This document shows positions 21,380 to 31,925 of a stretch of DNA of 64,000 nucleotides, piece after piece. The notes beneath the pieces were generated by a model. It did no database searches. It worked only from the letters and a program-made list of their open reading frames with translations, and was not told the DNA's origin. The stretch is taken from assembly GCA_941918925.1 (NCBI GenBank), contig OW799233.1, positions 78,309,797 through 78,373,796 of the forward strand, in the 5' to 3' direction. The stretch's first letter is position 1. Each line of letters begins with the position of its first letter. Position numbers and translations under genes: made by a program. This DNA comes from Phyto melanocephala. Its lineage: Eukaryota > Arthropoda > Insecta > Diptera > Rhinophoridae.

Positions 21380-22060
21380 ACGTAAGGAATGGTAAAAAAA
21401 TGGAATGGAATGGAAATAAAGTGCGAGGGTAATGAAGACGGGGTTTGCGGCAAAGGATACGTTGGTACAACAAAAAGAAGTTTAGGTGTAAGAATAGATG
21501 AGCACAAGACAGACATAAGAAAAGGAAAACAATCAACCGTGTTATCACAACATTGTATTGAAAGTAAACATAAAGCTAATTTTGACAAGGTGAAAATATT
21601 GGACAAGGAGAAAAAAGAGAACAAGAGATATACATTGGAGAGTTTGAGAATACAACAAAGGTCAGAGCGTGCAATAAATACCAAGGAAGATAAGGACAAC
21701 ATTAACGCAAATTACACCATAGTTTTAGTTTAATGATGACGATTGTTTAAGTAATTGACTGTGATGTTTTTATTATATTTTTACATTTTTTAATTTATTA
21801 AGTTTGTGTTTTGTGTCTTGTCCACTTTATACTCACCTGTGATATTTAAAAAAATGTTAAATTACAAAGATTGTAAGTTCAATTATTTAAAACCAATTGT
21901 TTAATTTAAACTCTTAACTAATTTTAATAATTCTATCTTATTTTAATTTTGTATGTATTTATGTGTTGCCAGATTGATTTTAATAAATGAATCCCTGAAG
22001 AAGTTGGAAAATACCAACGAAACGCCGGCTTATAAAATGAAATAAATAATCTTTTATTTT
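21380..22060 (+). mobile_element. Penelope-like retroelement 3' fragment (GIY-YIG endonuclease)
   Basis: The plus frame 21389-21733 (114 codons) reads GKGYVGTTKRSLGVRIDEHK, then TVLSQHCIESKH, then VKILDKEKKENKRYTLESL, then an N-rich tail NINANYTIVL. YVGTT...R..(D/E)H is the GIY-YIG nuclease core, and the later glutamate (L-E-S-L) fits the metal-binding residue. This domain at the C-terminus, with the short spacing to a 3' region, is the Penelope-like layout. The reverse transcriptase part is missing, so the piece is 5'-truncated. It is embedded between the foldback arms. Confidence 0.8.
21990..22030 (+). ncRNA. Candidate hammerhead ribozyme core of the Penelope-like element
   Basis: CTGAAGA (21995-22001) is followed by a 5-bp stem GTTGG/CCAAC with a 6-base loop, then GAAA (22019-22022) and CGCCGGC. 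These are the conserved hammerhead boxes CUGANGA and GAAA around stem II. Hammerhead motifs with short stem III are known in Penelope-like terminal repeats. Stem I, stem III and the cleavage-site partner are not established here, so activity is unproven. Confidence 0.45.
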
Positions 22061-22761
22061 ATTTTAAAATAATGAAACGTATGACCTTGAAAGCCCGAAT
22101 TTAGGAAATTTATTGGAAAAAAAAATAACATGGTTGCTCATGAATTCAAGATGGAGAAAATATACGTTGTATGTATAAATGCTGGCAGTTGGTTACACTT
22201 TGTTATTATGTACCTCCTCACTGCTTGGCAGAAGTGGAAGCAACAACCGATTACTTTTGATATATGGAAAACAATCATTATTGCCCTCCGAAGACTAATT
22301 TCGTAGTCTGTCACGAAGGTCGCACCATCCAAAACCAGATCGTTATCATTTATGTATTTGAAAAGATTATGTAATATATTTACAGGCTAAACGTTTTCTT
22401 GTAAAAGGCCTAATTTTATATAATTTATTTACAAGCAAATACACCCCTAAGAACCGACAGCTTTAAAAATGAAATAACCCCCGAATACAAAATGAAGAAA
22501 CACCCAAATATTACACGCTATGAAACAAGCCCATTTTAAAGATTTGTTGGGTATTATTTCATTGGAGATTATTTCATAATTTGAAAACCCCAAATGAGAA
22601 ATTAAATAATTTCCAAAAAAAAAAACGAAAAACGGCCCGAAGAAATTGGGAGTTATTTCATATGAAATAACACCCAAAAATGTATGAAAAAAATTTGGAG
22701 AATATTTCATTTCTCGTTTGGGCGTTATTTCATTGGGAGGCTTTTCGTGGAGCCGTTTAGG

Positions 22762-23740
22762 AACTAAATACAACTTTCTTTACAAAAGGAATAGGTTATT
22801 CAATTTTATTATAAGTGCTTTTTCCATTTTTTTTGTAGCATCTCTAGTGTATGATGAAGATTTAACAGATAGTTTTGTTCTAGAAATCACCGACATTTTT
22901 CCAAGACTTGTTGAGCGCTCTCCATTTCGAAGGCGATGTAAAATTTTAATTTTGTAGTTTTCGACATTTTCTTTTAAGGATACATAAAACATTTAACAAA
23001 ATTAAGAAAAAATATAAATAACTGAATGAATATAAAATATTTTTTGGCTTACCTCTTATCTTAATCCGTAAAATTAAGCTTAATTTAACGTTGGCAAATA
23101 AAAAAAAAAATTCTTTTACAAACACATCTGATTGCGTGGATAGTCCAGAAAATATTAACACATTCTAGTTGCTGTCTCAAATAAATTTGATTGTATGCAC
23201 TAAAAGGGAATTTTCCTAGATTTGTGCTACATATTTGCAATTGCTCTGACCAGTTAATTTGCTTGTATACACAAAAGGGAATTCCCTTAAATCTGTGATA
23301 ATTTCGTAAAAATTAAACTTAAGCCAAAAAAAAAAAAATTAAGTCCAAAAGAATTTGAATCGTGCTAAATGGAAAAAAAATCGTTTAAAAAAATTTATGT
23401 TTGTTTTTTTTTCAAATCGTGTTAAATAAGAACCGTGTAAAAACAGAATTAGGTGTATATTGGATATTGGTGTAGTTTTAAATGTCACTTTCCTTCATAA
23501 CTTCAAACTGATGATTCAATGTTACATTGTGTAGTTTAAAACTAACTTTATTGCGAATTTTTCATTTAGCAAATTGTTAAATTGGTTTTAGAGTTGAGCT
23601 AACTTCCATGTGTAAGCCATTCAATGTCATCCATTTTCTATTTAACAATGATCTTAAACAGCTTGGAGTATTCAGTGTCAATAAATCAACTTTCCTCTGC
23701 TACGAAGCTGTCCCGAACTTGCAAAATTCTAATTGTTATT
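22762..23740. other. Non-coding; contains an imperfect ~70-bp tandem duplication
   Basis: AATTTGATTGTATGCACTAA near 23187 and AATTTGCTTGTATACACAAA near 23259 each continue into (A)AAGGGAATT and a TCTGTG(A/C)-like end, so a ~70-bp unit occurs twice. The inverted partner of 19574 lies near 23433-23450. The 70-codon frames near 22780-22990 have no recognisable domain. Confidence 0.4.
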
Positions 23741-23960
23741 ATGCCCTTCACACTAGAGTGTAAAAGGGTATATATTAGTTTGTCATTCCATTTGTATTTT
23801 TTACAATACTCATTTTAGACCTCATAGAGTATACACGCTGAAGTACATATTCTGAATCCTTATAAATAGACGAATTGATTTAGCTAAATCCGTGTGTATG
23901 TTGAAATTAATCTTTTAAACTTCAAACAATTTATCAGATACGCTTCGAAAATTTCGTTAT
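23741..23960 (-). mobile_element. DINE-1/mini-me-like terminal fragment (copy L)
   Basis: The stretch ATGCCCTTCACACTAGAGTG pairs with AAAAGGGTATAT. It then shows GTTTGTCATTCCATTTG, CTCATAGAGTATACACGCTG and a GTTGAAATTAATC region, the same order as the start of copy J. The (GTCY)n tract is lost. Confidence 0.6.
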
Positions 23961-24342
23961 TGAAGATCAGTTATGTAAACATATTACGAGCTGAGGCATG
24001 AACGAAGAACACGATTGACTTTGTTTAATAAGTAAACAATGTCAGATTTTGTAGCTCCTATGAAATTTGTTGAAATGTTTGTAAAGTATGTCAACATATA
24101 GTTTGTATTCAACATAATTACTGGCGAAATAGAATCTAGTTTCTTAATCAACAACATTTCGTTTAATGTCCCCCAACGCCCATCACGTAAACAGTTTTAC
24201 CCTACATGTGGTTCCTTTTTCTAGAGTTAATTATTCTTATTATTATTTAAATTGCCTGTAAGGATTTATTTCCATAGACAAACATACTGATAAATAAAAA
24301 AATACATTTTTCTATGCGCCGTATTATCATATGGACTTATTA
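23961..24342. other. No recognised feature
   Basis: AT-rich sequence. The last three bases, TTA, are the left target duplication of the next element. Confidence 0.4.
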
Positions 24343-25279
24343 CACTGCTCAGCAGCAAAATCCTCCATTAAATAAAACTATCAGATGGGGATTTTTTTTT
24401 ATAGGCGTGGCAAATTTTTCCCCCTAAATTAGTCAGGTACGGAGACATATTTCTCGAGAACCAGTAACAAAACTGTATTTATTTTAGTCAAAAAAAAAAT
24501 TTTCTCTATTTCTTATCGTTTTGGAATTATTCAAAAATTAATGGAGAAAAAAAATTTTTTTCGTGAAAAATTCATAATATTTTTCAATTTAAAAATTGAA
24601 TTAAAAAAATATAAAGCAAATATTCAACATTTTAAACCTACAAATTTTTTTACTTGTATTTGATTTTGCTGTACGAAAATAGATAGAAGTAAATAGTTGT
24701 CATTCATTGTTGCTACAAGGCGCTTTAGTGCGCCTACTCTGACGTTGTTTGCTGCATTACACATATTTGGTCAATATTGGGTACCTGCGGTAAATTGACA
24801 AAAATGTGGATTTATTTTTTAACCGATTTTTATGTTTTATGGCTTTTTTTATTTCCAAGATAAGTAGCTCTCAGAGAACAGTTTAAAATGTTGAATATTT
24901 GCTTTATATTTTTTTTATTCAATTTTTAAATTGAAAAATATTATGAATTTTTCACGAAAAAAATTTTCTTCTCCATTAATTTTTGAATAATTCCAAAACA
25001 ATAAGAGATAGAGAATTTTATTTGACTAAATAAAATATAATTTTGTAACACATCTTCTGGTGTTTTGTTTTTGAAAACAGGATGACTGGTTCTCGAGTTA
25101 TGATGAAATGTCTCCGTACCTGACTAATTTAGGGGAAAAAATTTGCCACGCCTATAAAAAAAATCCCGATCTGATGGAAAACAACCGACAACGGTTTTGA
25201 GTTCAGCGCATTAAAATCTATGTAGCCCGCATAGCTTTAATAAACGGGAAGACAAAAAATAATTTTTTGTAGAGCAGTG
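24343..25279. mobile_element. Non-autonomous long-TIR transposon, CACTG ends, TTA duplication
   Basis: The ends are CACTGCTCAGCAGC and, inverted, CACTGCTCTACAAA, flanked by TTA on both sides. Inverted arms of roughly 300-400 bp face each other: AGTCAGGTACGGAGACAT, the CTCGAGAACCAGT motif and CAAATATTCAACATTTTAAA appear in both arms. The centre (about 24660-24800) matches 39123-39290 inside the larger element at 36958-42169, so this is its internal deletion form. CACTR ends with 3-bp duplications point to the CMC (CACTA/Mirage/Chapaev) group, as an inference. Confidence 0.8.
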
Positions 25280-25415
25280 TTATTTATTCGTATTACGACT
25301 TTTTAATAATTTTAGCATCGATTTTAATAGCATATTTTAAACTAAAGAGCATATATTTTCTTAAAGAACACGTTTATAATGTTAATAAATCTTATTTGTT
25401 TACATTTACAATACA

Positions 25416-27288
25416 AAACAAGTAAGAGCACTATATTCGGCTGTGCCGAATCTATTATACCCACCACCAATTTTGTGTACATTTAAAGCACAATATTTAT
25501 TATTTTGTTAATCATTATGGAATAATCTCTTTATAATAAAATATGTATCACTTTCTTTATATAGGGTGGTTAAATTTTAAGGGCCGATGTTGAAGGTGAA
25601 CTACACCTAGTCTTTAGATTTGTTTTCTGCATTTCACTTGACTTTTCTCAATCTCAAACTTACTCAATTTAATCCGTAGAAAGATACGCAAATGAGCAAC
25701 TCTTTAAAGTTATTCAGGTTTTTTATAAAAATGGGCGTTCAAATCAACATGCATTTTGTGCACTTCGTAATTTTTTTGATCAACATAATCGTTCAAATTC
25801 GTCCACAATCGGGAGAATAGTAAAAAATAATTAAATTTCTGCAAAACAGGTCTGTATAAAATGTTAGAAGATCTGTGAATGCCTTATTAGTTCGTTGAAT
25901 GGGAACCATTGCTGTTTTTTACGATAGTGTGGCAAAAGAGAAGTCATCCTCGACTCATCTTCATGCCCAACAATTGAGCATCAACATTGTCAGTGAAAGT
26001 TCGGACCATCAGATAGAGGAGTGGCGCCAAGGATGGGGGGCCATTCGGCCTATATTTTGTTAAATACATTATTGAACCATACAAATATTATCATTACAAA
26101 AAGAAATAATAATAATTTCCTAAATAATTTGTGTTTTATTTAAATTCAACATCGGCCCTTAAAACTTAACCACCCTTTATAACTTCGATATGCTACTAAA
26201 ATTCTTTGTAAATGTAGTATTTCAATGAAAGTGGGCGTTATAGTAGTCGTGTCAAAGTTGTTTTTGCTAATGAGTACAACTAAGGTATTTCAATATAGTC
26301 CTTTATTATTCCAAAATCTTTATTAATAGAGAAATTATATGAATTTCAGTAAAACCGTTTTATGGGAGGTGAGCGTAAAAGTGCGTGGCACCTTAATTTT
26401 CTGGCACAGTAATGACATTGCCTAGAAGGATATACGTAGCAAATTTGATCATCATACCTCTAATTTTAGCGGTTTTATGAGCTTTTAAATTTCATTAACG
26501 GTAGATAACGTGAAAAGTGGGCGTTGTAGTAGGCGTGTCAAAGTTGTTTTTGCGAATGAGTAGAACTTGGATGTTTCAATATAGCCCTCTATTATTCCAA
26601 AATCTATATTAATAGAGAAATTATATGAATTTTGGGTAAAACGTTATATGGGAGGTTGGCGTAAAAGTGGGCGTGGCACATTGATTTTCCGTTAGAACAA
26701 AGCATTTGACCAAAAAGCCGTGCGTGCAGAATTTCAGAGTCGTACATCTAATTTTGTTGCTTTTATGACGTTTTCGTTTTTAAATATACCGAAAAATACA
26801 CTGTGCGGTATAAATTTTCGTACATTTTGATCGATAACTCCTTTCCTTATGCAAAGATTTAGATAATTTTCGGCGAAAAATATTGTTTTTACTCGTGAAA
26901 TATATATTCGAAGTTTTGTAAGTCTACGTTAATGCGTTTGGACACAATTCCATTTTATTCGATGTTTGAAGGCCACAGTTTTTCGACCTACTCTTGCATT
27001 ACGAGCTATAACTCTCTTCCTAATATTCCGATTTAGCCTATTTTCAATACCTAAACAAACCTTGTCTATAAGAAAGATTCTGGCAAAATTTGAGCTCCCT
27101 AGCTTTTTCGGTGCGACCTCTATCGTGCTTTCAACAGACGGACGGACATAACTAGATCGTCATCAAATCAAATCCTGATTCAGAATATATATACTTTATG
27201 GGGTCTAAAATGGATATTTCGATGTGTTAAAAACGGAATGACAAAATGATTATACCCCCACCATTTTTGTGGTGGCGGGTATAAAAAC
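25416..27288 (+). mobile_element. DINE-1/mini-me-like element, copy D
   Basis: The left end is CAAGTAAGAGCACTATATTCGG. The right end carries GACGGACGGACATAAC, ATATATACTTTATGGGG and the TACCCCCACCA/TGGTGGCGGGTATA hairpin. It carries the mariner passenger (25562-26177) and one internal ~300-bp unit plus a partial one. It ends only ~20 bp before a CACTGG terminus of another transposon. Confidence 0.85.
25562..26177 (+). mobile_element. Internally deleted mariner derivative in mini-me copy D
   Basis: The ends are TAGGGTGGTTAAATTTTAAG and inverted CTTAAAACTTAACCACCCTT, with TA on both sides. It is longer than the copy in B because it keeps the AAAACAGGTCTGTATAAAATG segment. The interior shows helix-turn-helix residues, then GTGGCGCCAAGGATGGGGGG, coding the RQGWG tail. 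Confidence 0.85.
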
Positions 27289-27544
27289 AAAATGTTTAAG
27301 ATCAATTACACTGGAAAACAGCATGTCTGTTGCATGAGATTTTTTACATAATTGTGAATAGTTTTTCTACACCGATTTTAAAAATATATGCCGTTTTCAT
27401 GTGGCAGCTCTAGTTTTGGGGTTATGAAGTGACAGGATTTTTCATTGAAAATGCACATAGCTTAAGTTTGAAAAATTTTTTTCAGTACATTTATTCTGAG
27501 TAAAATTTCCTTTTTTGGATTTTCTACAGTGAGATGTTATATGA

Positions 27545-28945
27545 GTACTATTTTATATGGTCCAACAAAAATCAGCCATCATATATTCATTTCAGTGACC
27601 CTGCTACCTCTCCACCATAGTGCGAATATCCTGGTCACCGTGATTTTCTGGAAAATAGTCTAGATGGCTGTGAAGGTAGTGAAGTTTAATACTCATGTTG
27701 CATCCAAGCCGCTGGAAGTGTATCAGCAACAGTTCAACGTGCTGAATGTAGCCGTCACACTTCCTATTGCCCAAAAAATTCCTCACTACCCAAGCAAACT
27801 CTATCATGCGCATTTTTCGACAGCTTTCATATGGTGGTTGAAAATTTTATCATCTATCAACTTCCTGATTTGTGGGCCATCGAAAATACCACCTTTGATT
27901 TTCTCAGTACTCAATTTATGAAACACTTTTGCAATGTATTTGAAAGATTCGACATCTTTGTTAAGAGCTTTTACGAACTGTTTTATCAACCCCAGTTTTA
28001 TATGCATATGGGGTAATATAAGTCAGTCTCTGGATACTAGTGGAACATTAATTACATTTTTCTTGCCTGAAATTAAAGCCTCCCTAGTAGGCCAGTCTAT
28101 TTTTGTCCAGTGCTCAGCTTTAGCTCGGCTGTCCCATAAGCACGCAAAGCAAAAATATGGTTGTGGTAACCATAATCGAAGAGCAACATACTATGATTGA
28201 ATTGTATGATTAAGTTTAAAATAATAATGGTTACCAGTTATCATTATTATGTTTAATTGAAGCATCATTCAATAATCATATGTATGTATGACTACAATTG
28301 AAATCGACAATCTTTGCTTTTTTACGGCCAATTCTTGTCTTTTGCTGTAACATACACATATTGCTTGTACTCACTAATTTAATTGCAAGTTTTATACCAA
28401 TATTTTTTTACGTTTTCTCGTTTATTTTTTAATTTTCTTTAATTTTTCAAAATTTTTGTTCCTTTTTTTTGACATCTCAAACTTTTAAAATAATAAAAAT
28501 TTATTCAGCAAGAAGAAGAACAATTGAAATCAAATTATTATTAAAAATATCATAGCTTGATTAATTTGTAATCATTCTGTTGTCTCACTTATTATTCAAT
28601 GATTATTTTTGATTTTTAATGATTTTGAATATAATGTTATTTTTGTCAAATTAATTTTTTTAAATCATACTATTTTTAAATGATAACCATTTTGAAATTT
28701 TTACGAAAAGTAATTATTTAATGATACAATTCAAACAAATGCTTGATTTTCGTGACAAAATATATGATGAAATGAAACAAAAATAACTATTACTTGTTTT
28801 AGACAACCAAATATTGTTTTAGAAAAAATACTATGACCGTCGTGATCATGTCGTAACCATGGTTTATCTTTGCGTGAGCATAGTAAACTGGGATATTTGG
28901 TGTAGCCACTTTGTTGGCCCAGGAGAAAATTTACCATATATGTTC
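27545..28945 (-). pseudogene. Putative transposase of the long-TIR family, C-terminal half, broken
   Basis: Minus-strand blocks in order are: VNFLLGQQSGYTKYPSLLC (28905-28850), then after a 736-bp insertion CLWDSRAKAEHWTKIDWP (near 28130), KNVINVPLV, HMHIKLGLIKQFVKALN (28007 on), KIKGGIFDGPQIRKLIDD, an in-frame stop, then FLGNRKCDGYIQHVELLL, GCNMSIKLHYLHSHLDYFPEN, QDIRTMVER and MMADFCW. I recognise this block order from uncharacterised arthropod and cnidarian proteins. I believe they are transposases of the CMC type, but cannot prove it here. A deletion removes residues between PENHGD and QDIRT. It overlaps in content with the plus-strand gene at 37.8-39 kb. Confidence 0.7.
28141..28876. mobile_element. 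736-bp DNA element inserted in the putative transposase gene
   Basis: The exact ends are CACGCAAAG and inverted CACGCAAAG. Further in both arms carry an ATGGTTAC/GGTAACC-type block, a TCATAGTAT/ACTATGATTG block and GAATTGTAT(G/C)ATTAA. Removing the element and one copy of the flanking AG restores the expected TGC-TTA-TGG (Cys-Leu-Trp) codons of the interrupted gene, so AG is a 2-bp duplication. The interior is AT-rich, with no coding sequence. The superfamily is unknown. Confidence 0.7.
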
Positions 28946-28978
28946 CTTGTACTTGTATTAGGACAGATTTAATCTGTC

Positions 28979-29330
28979 TGTATTAGGACAGATTAAAATA
29001 CTGAACGATAAAGTTAAAAATATTCCTGATTGCGATGCTAAAAAGTTTTTTAAATAAACTGTTAATAAATTGTTGACAAAAACAAAGGCCTGGAAACAGT
29101 GAAAAATATTTGTGGTCAGTTAAGTGGTTCTGAATAAACTAACCGTTATAATACAATGCAGTCGAAGCATTGACATTCAAATATGCTTCAATGAACTCAG
29201 CTTGCGTAGAAACAAGATTTTTTATGTAAAAAAACTTTTTAAGTTGCAAGTTGCAACGGACAAAATTTGCTGTTTAAGAATTGTATTAAATATGCGATTA
29301 CATAATGCAATTATAACAATTATAACTTTA
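28979..29330 (+). pseudogene. hAT transposase C-terminal dimerisation domain, remnant
   Basis: With frameshifts this reads LGQIKILNDKVKNIPDCDAK, then VKNICGQLSGS, then EALTFKYASMNSACVETRF, then KNFL. The pattern FKYAPxxSxxVERSFSxYKN(I/V)L is the hAT dimerisation signature, and FKYASMNSACVETRF is a degraded form of it. It is preceded by a duplicated GTATTAGGACAGATT motif. No ends of the element are visible. Confidence 0.6.
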
Positions 29331-29376
29331 GACATATGTATGTTTGAGTATAATTTTTTTATAAAATGTAACATTT

Positions 29377-29597
29377 AGGGCCATTATTACAACTTGCCGT
29401 TAGTTAAAGGCAGGATTTTGTCGGACCGATAAATGACTTTGCAATATAAAACATTCACTTATTATCTTTTTATCCTTTAAATATATTCATTATTAATAAC
29501 AATAACAATAAAAAAATGTAGGTTTCAATAATGAAAAGCTATTTATCGGGCACAAAAATCCTACCTCTAACTAACGGCAACTTGTAATAATGGCCCT
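29377..29597. mobile_element. 221-bp MITE with ~65-bp inverted repeats (copy 1)
   Basis: The left arm AGGGCCATTATTACAACTTG and the inverted right arm AGGGCCATTATTACAAGTTG continue for about 65 bp, including GCCGTTAGTTA, AGGATTTT and CGATAAAT(A/G). The centre is an AT-rich stretch with (AATAAC)n. A second copy lies at 58757-58931. No convincing target duplication is seen. Confidence 0.85.
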
Positions 29598-30536
29598 TGG
29601 AATAACAACAAAACATATATGTATACTTGATTTTATTAACAAAAGAATAATCAATGCCAAAGATCGAAAAACAATGTGGAAAGTGATTAAAAATCTAGTC
29701 TTAAAAAGTAAACAAAATGTGATGCAATCTGTAATATTTAATGATATAAAATATAAGGATATATACCAAATATCAAGTAAATTTAATAATAATTTTGCAG
29801 ATAGTGTCATGTCAATAAGAGATTCAATAGGTCAAATGCAATATACTTCCAAAATACCTGTGATAAATTCTTTATTTAAATTTAATTTAATAAATTTAAG
29901 CGAACTTAGGAACATATGTAAAATTATTAAAAATAAGCCTGATTTTAATAAAGTATCAATGGAAATGATAACTGATAACTGGAATAATGTAGGAAATCCT
30001 TTATTAAGTTTTAGCAACAGGTCATTAGAAACTTTGATTTTCCCAGAAAGCTGAAAGGTATTGTTGATTTTACCAATACAAAAAGTTACAAAGACAAGAA
30101 AATGTGAGGAATTTCGACCCATTAACACGCTGAAAACTTGTGAGAAAATCATTGAAAAAGTTGTGAAAGTGCAATTGGAAAAATATTTTAAAGACAACAA
30201 TATACTATCGAAATACAAATCCGGGTTTAGAAAAAAATTGTTCATGTGAAACAACGGTAAATTATGTTATAAATAGATGGAAAAGCATTGACAAAAATAA
30301 AAAGATATTTGCTTTTGAAACTATAGATAGGGAGTTATAAGTACAGAAATTATGTATATAATTATGGAATACGCGGCAATGAACTTAATTCGTTTAAATC
30401 ACATCTGACCAATCGAAAACAAATTGTAAAAATTAATAATGTAAGTTCTGAATTTATATATAACAATTATGGAGTGCCGCAAGGATCAATATTGGGTGCT
30501 CTTCTATTCATTATTTATATATGTAAATGAAATGGA
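29598..30536 (+). pseudogene. LINE reverse transcriptase RT-B, segment 1
   Basis: The 154-codon frame 29590-30054 is the linker before the polymerase (AKDRKTMWKVIKNLV ... NIKYKDIYQISSKFNNNFA). It is followed by LPIQKVTKTRKCEEFRPINT, LKTCEKIIEKVV, KYKSGFRKK, a frameshift, and, after a deletion, RLNH-like residues and [14 protein letters not shown] (near 30470). The palm segment with the first catalytic D is deleted and the YADD segment is missing at the mini-me junction. The host element is split by mini-me copy I at 30536. Confidence 0.8.
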
Positions 30537-30651
30537 AACAAGTAAGAGCGCTATATTCGGCCGTGCCGAATCTTATATACCCTTCACAACGTGTAGTCAT
30601 GCAATAACAGTAGTCTGTATCACCATTCATCTCATATGAAATACGTACATA

Positions 30652-31574
30652 CCGGGTGTTTTTTTCAGTGGTATAGAACTTCGAATTGAAATAAAATACA
30701 AGAAAATCGTTTTAATGACCATCAATTTGGCTTTATTGGAAGGATAATTTTATGCCATTAATGTTTAAATATGATTTCAGGCATGCGGCCGCCGCGGCTG
30801 GTTCGAATAAAGCCAATTCTACAGGCCCAATTTTTAACCACTTTTTCGAGCATATGGGGCCGTATGTCGGCAATAACGCCACGAATGTTGGCTTCCAATT
30901 CCCCTAACGTTTCTGGTTTGTTAGCGTAGACGAGCGACTTCACATATCCCCAAAGAAAATAATCCAATGGTGTCAAATCACACGATCTTGGTGGCCAATT
31001 GACAGGTCCATTCCGCGAAATTATGCGCTCATCGAATGTTTCCTTCAATAAATCGATTGTGGCATGCGCTGTGTAGCATGTAGCGCAGTCTTGTTGGAAC
31101 CACAACTCATCCACATTCATGCCATCCAATTCGGGAACAAAATATTTGGTTATCATGGCTCTATACCCGTCTCCATTAACGGTAACTGCCTCTCCAGCAT
31201 TATTTCGGAAGAAGTATGGCCCAATGACTCCACCAGCCCAAAGAGCACACCAAACAGTCAGTTTTTGTGGATGTAATGGCGTCGCATGTGGATTCTCTTC
31301 ACTCCAAATGTGGCAATTTTGCTTGTTGACGTAGCCATTCAACCAAAAATGAGCCTCATCACTAAACAAAATTTTGCGATGAAAATCAGCATCGAGATCA
31401 ATCTCAATTTTCGAAATATATTTGCACGATTTGCAAGCGTTGTTCTTTTGTCAACCTGTTCATGATGAAATGGCAAACCAAACTGAACATAAATGACATT
31501 AGAGTTGCCAGATTTGACCACAAAATGCCAGTTTTATCTCTATTCGAAAAACAAACATGTAAAAAAACACCCTT
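30652..31574 (-). mobile_element. Internally deleted DD41D mariner inside mini-me copy I
   Basis: The ends CCGGGTGTTTTTTT and inverted AAGGGTGTTTTTTT are flanked by TA on both sides. At 923 bp it is shorter than a complete ~1.3-kb mariner. It holds the transposase remnant at 30758-31475. It lies between matched halves of the mini-me copy, so it is the youngest layer of this nest. Confidence 0.85.
30758..31475 (-). pseudogene. DD41D mariner transposase, N-terminal deletion
   Basis: The 203-codon frame 31369-30758 keeps the whole catalytic core. FSDEAHFWLNGYVNKQN gives the first D, WFQQDCATCYTAHATIDL the second, and SCDLTPLDYFLWGYVKS the third, with 41 residues between the second and third. 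It ends SRGGRMPEIIFKH, the usual C-terminus. Upstream, MNRLTKEQRLQIVQIYFEN (31461 on) is the start of the helix-turn-helix. It is joined almost directly to DADFHRKI-like codons, so about 120 residues including most of the DNA-binding domain are gone. QQDC replaces the usual QQDG. Confidence 0.9.
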
Positions 31575-31619
31575 TACATATAAAAACATTCCATTGTAAA
31601 ATTATAAATTCACGTATGT

Positions 31620-31925
31620 ATGTTAAAAAAACAAAAAAAAATTTTTTTTAAAAAATTTTTGAAAAAAATTTAAAAAAATAATTAAAATATATATAATAAA
31701 TATAAAACAAAAAAAATAAAAATATAAAAAAAAAATTTAAAAAAAATATAATAAAAATATAAATAATATATTAAATAAAAAATAAAATAAAAAATAAAAA
31801 AAATTAAAAAAAAAAATTTTTAAAATATTAAAAAAAATTTTTGTTTGGCTCAGCTGGGATTCGATGCCACGTTTTCTCTAACTAGTATACGTTTGTATGT
31901 ATGTATGTATGTATGTATGTTGTTG
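31620..31925. repeat. A-rich low complexity followed by (TATG)n
   Basis: A/T-only tracts at 31628-31840, then a (TATG) run near 31896-31920. They form part of mini-me copy I and recur in copy J in opposite orientation. Confidence 0.8.

Larger units (their letters stand above)
20646..22761. mobile_element. Foldback-like element with repeat-rich inverted arms
   Basis: The left arm (20646-~20880) contains GGCTCCAAGAAAAGCCCCCC and then many CCCAATGAAATAAC-type motifs. The right arm (~22445-22761) is the inverted counterpart, ending GGAGGCTTTTCGTGGAGCCG. Long inverted arms built from a short repeated motif are the hallmark of foldback elements. Between the arms lies AT-rich DNA and a Penelope-like fragment. 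Frames such as 20594-20881 (-) are by-products of the repeats. Confidence 0.6.
27309..28945 (-). mobile_element. Second long-TIR-family transposon remnant
   Basis: CACTGGAAAACAGCATG begins at 27309 just after TTA, resembling the CACTGCTC..CAGCA ends of the other two family members. The transposon gene remnant follows on the minus strand (28945-27545). The opposite terminus is not found, so the right boundary is a guess and the link between this end and the gene is inferred from position. Confidence 0.45.

Noticed and set aside
31620..31850. A/T-only tract as a replication origin or matrix attachment site
   Set aside because: It is part of mini-me copy I, with a counterpart in copy J; nothing specific supports an origin.
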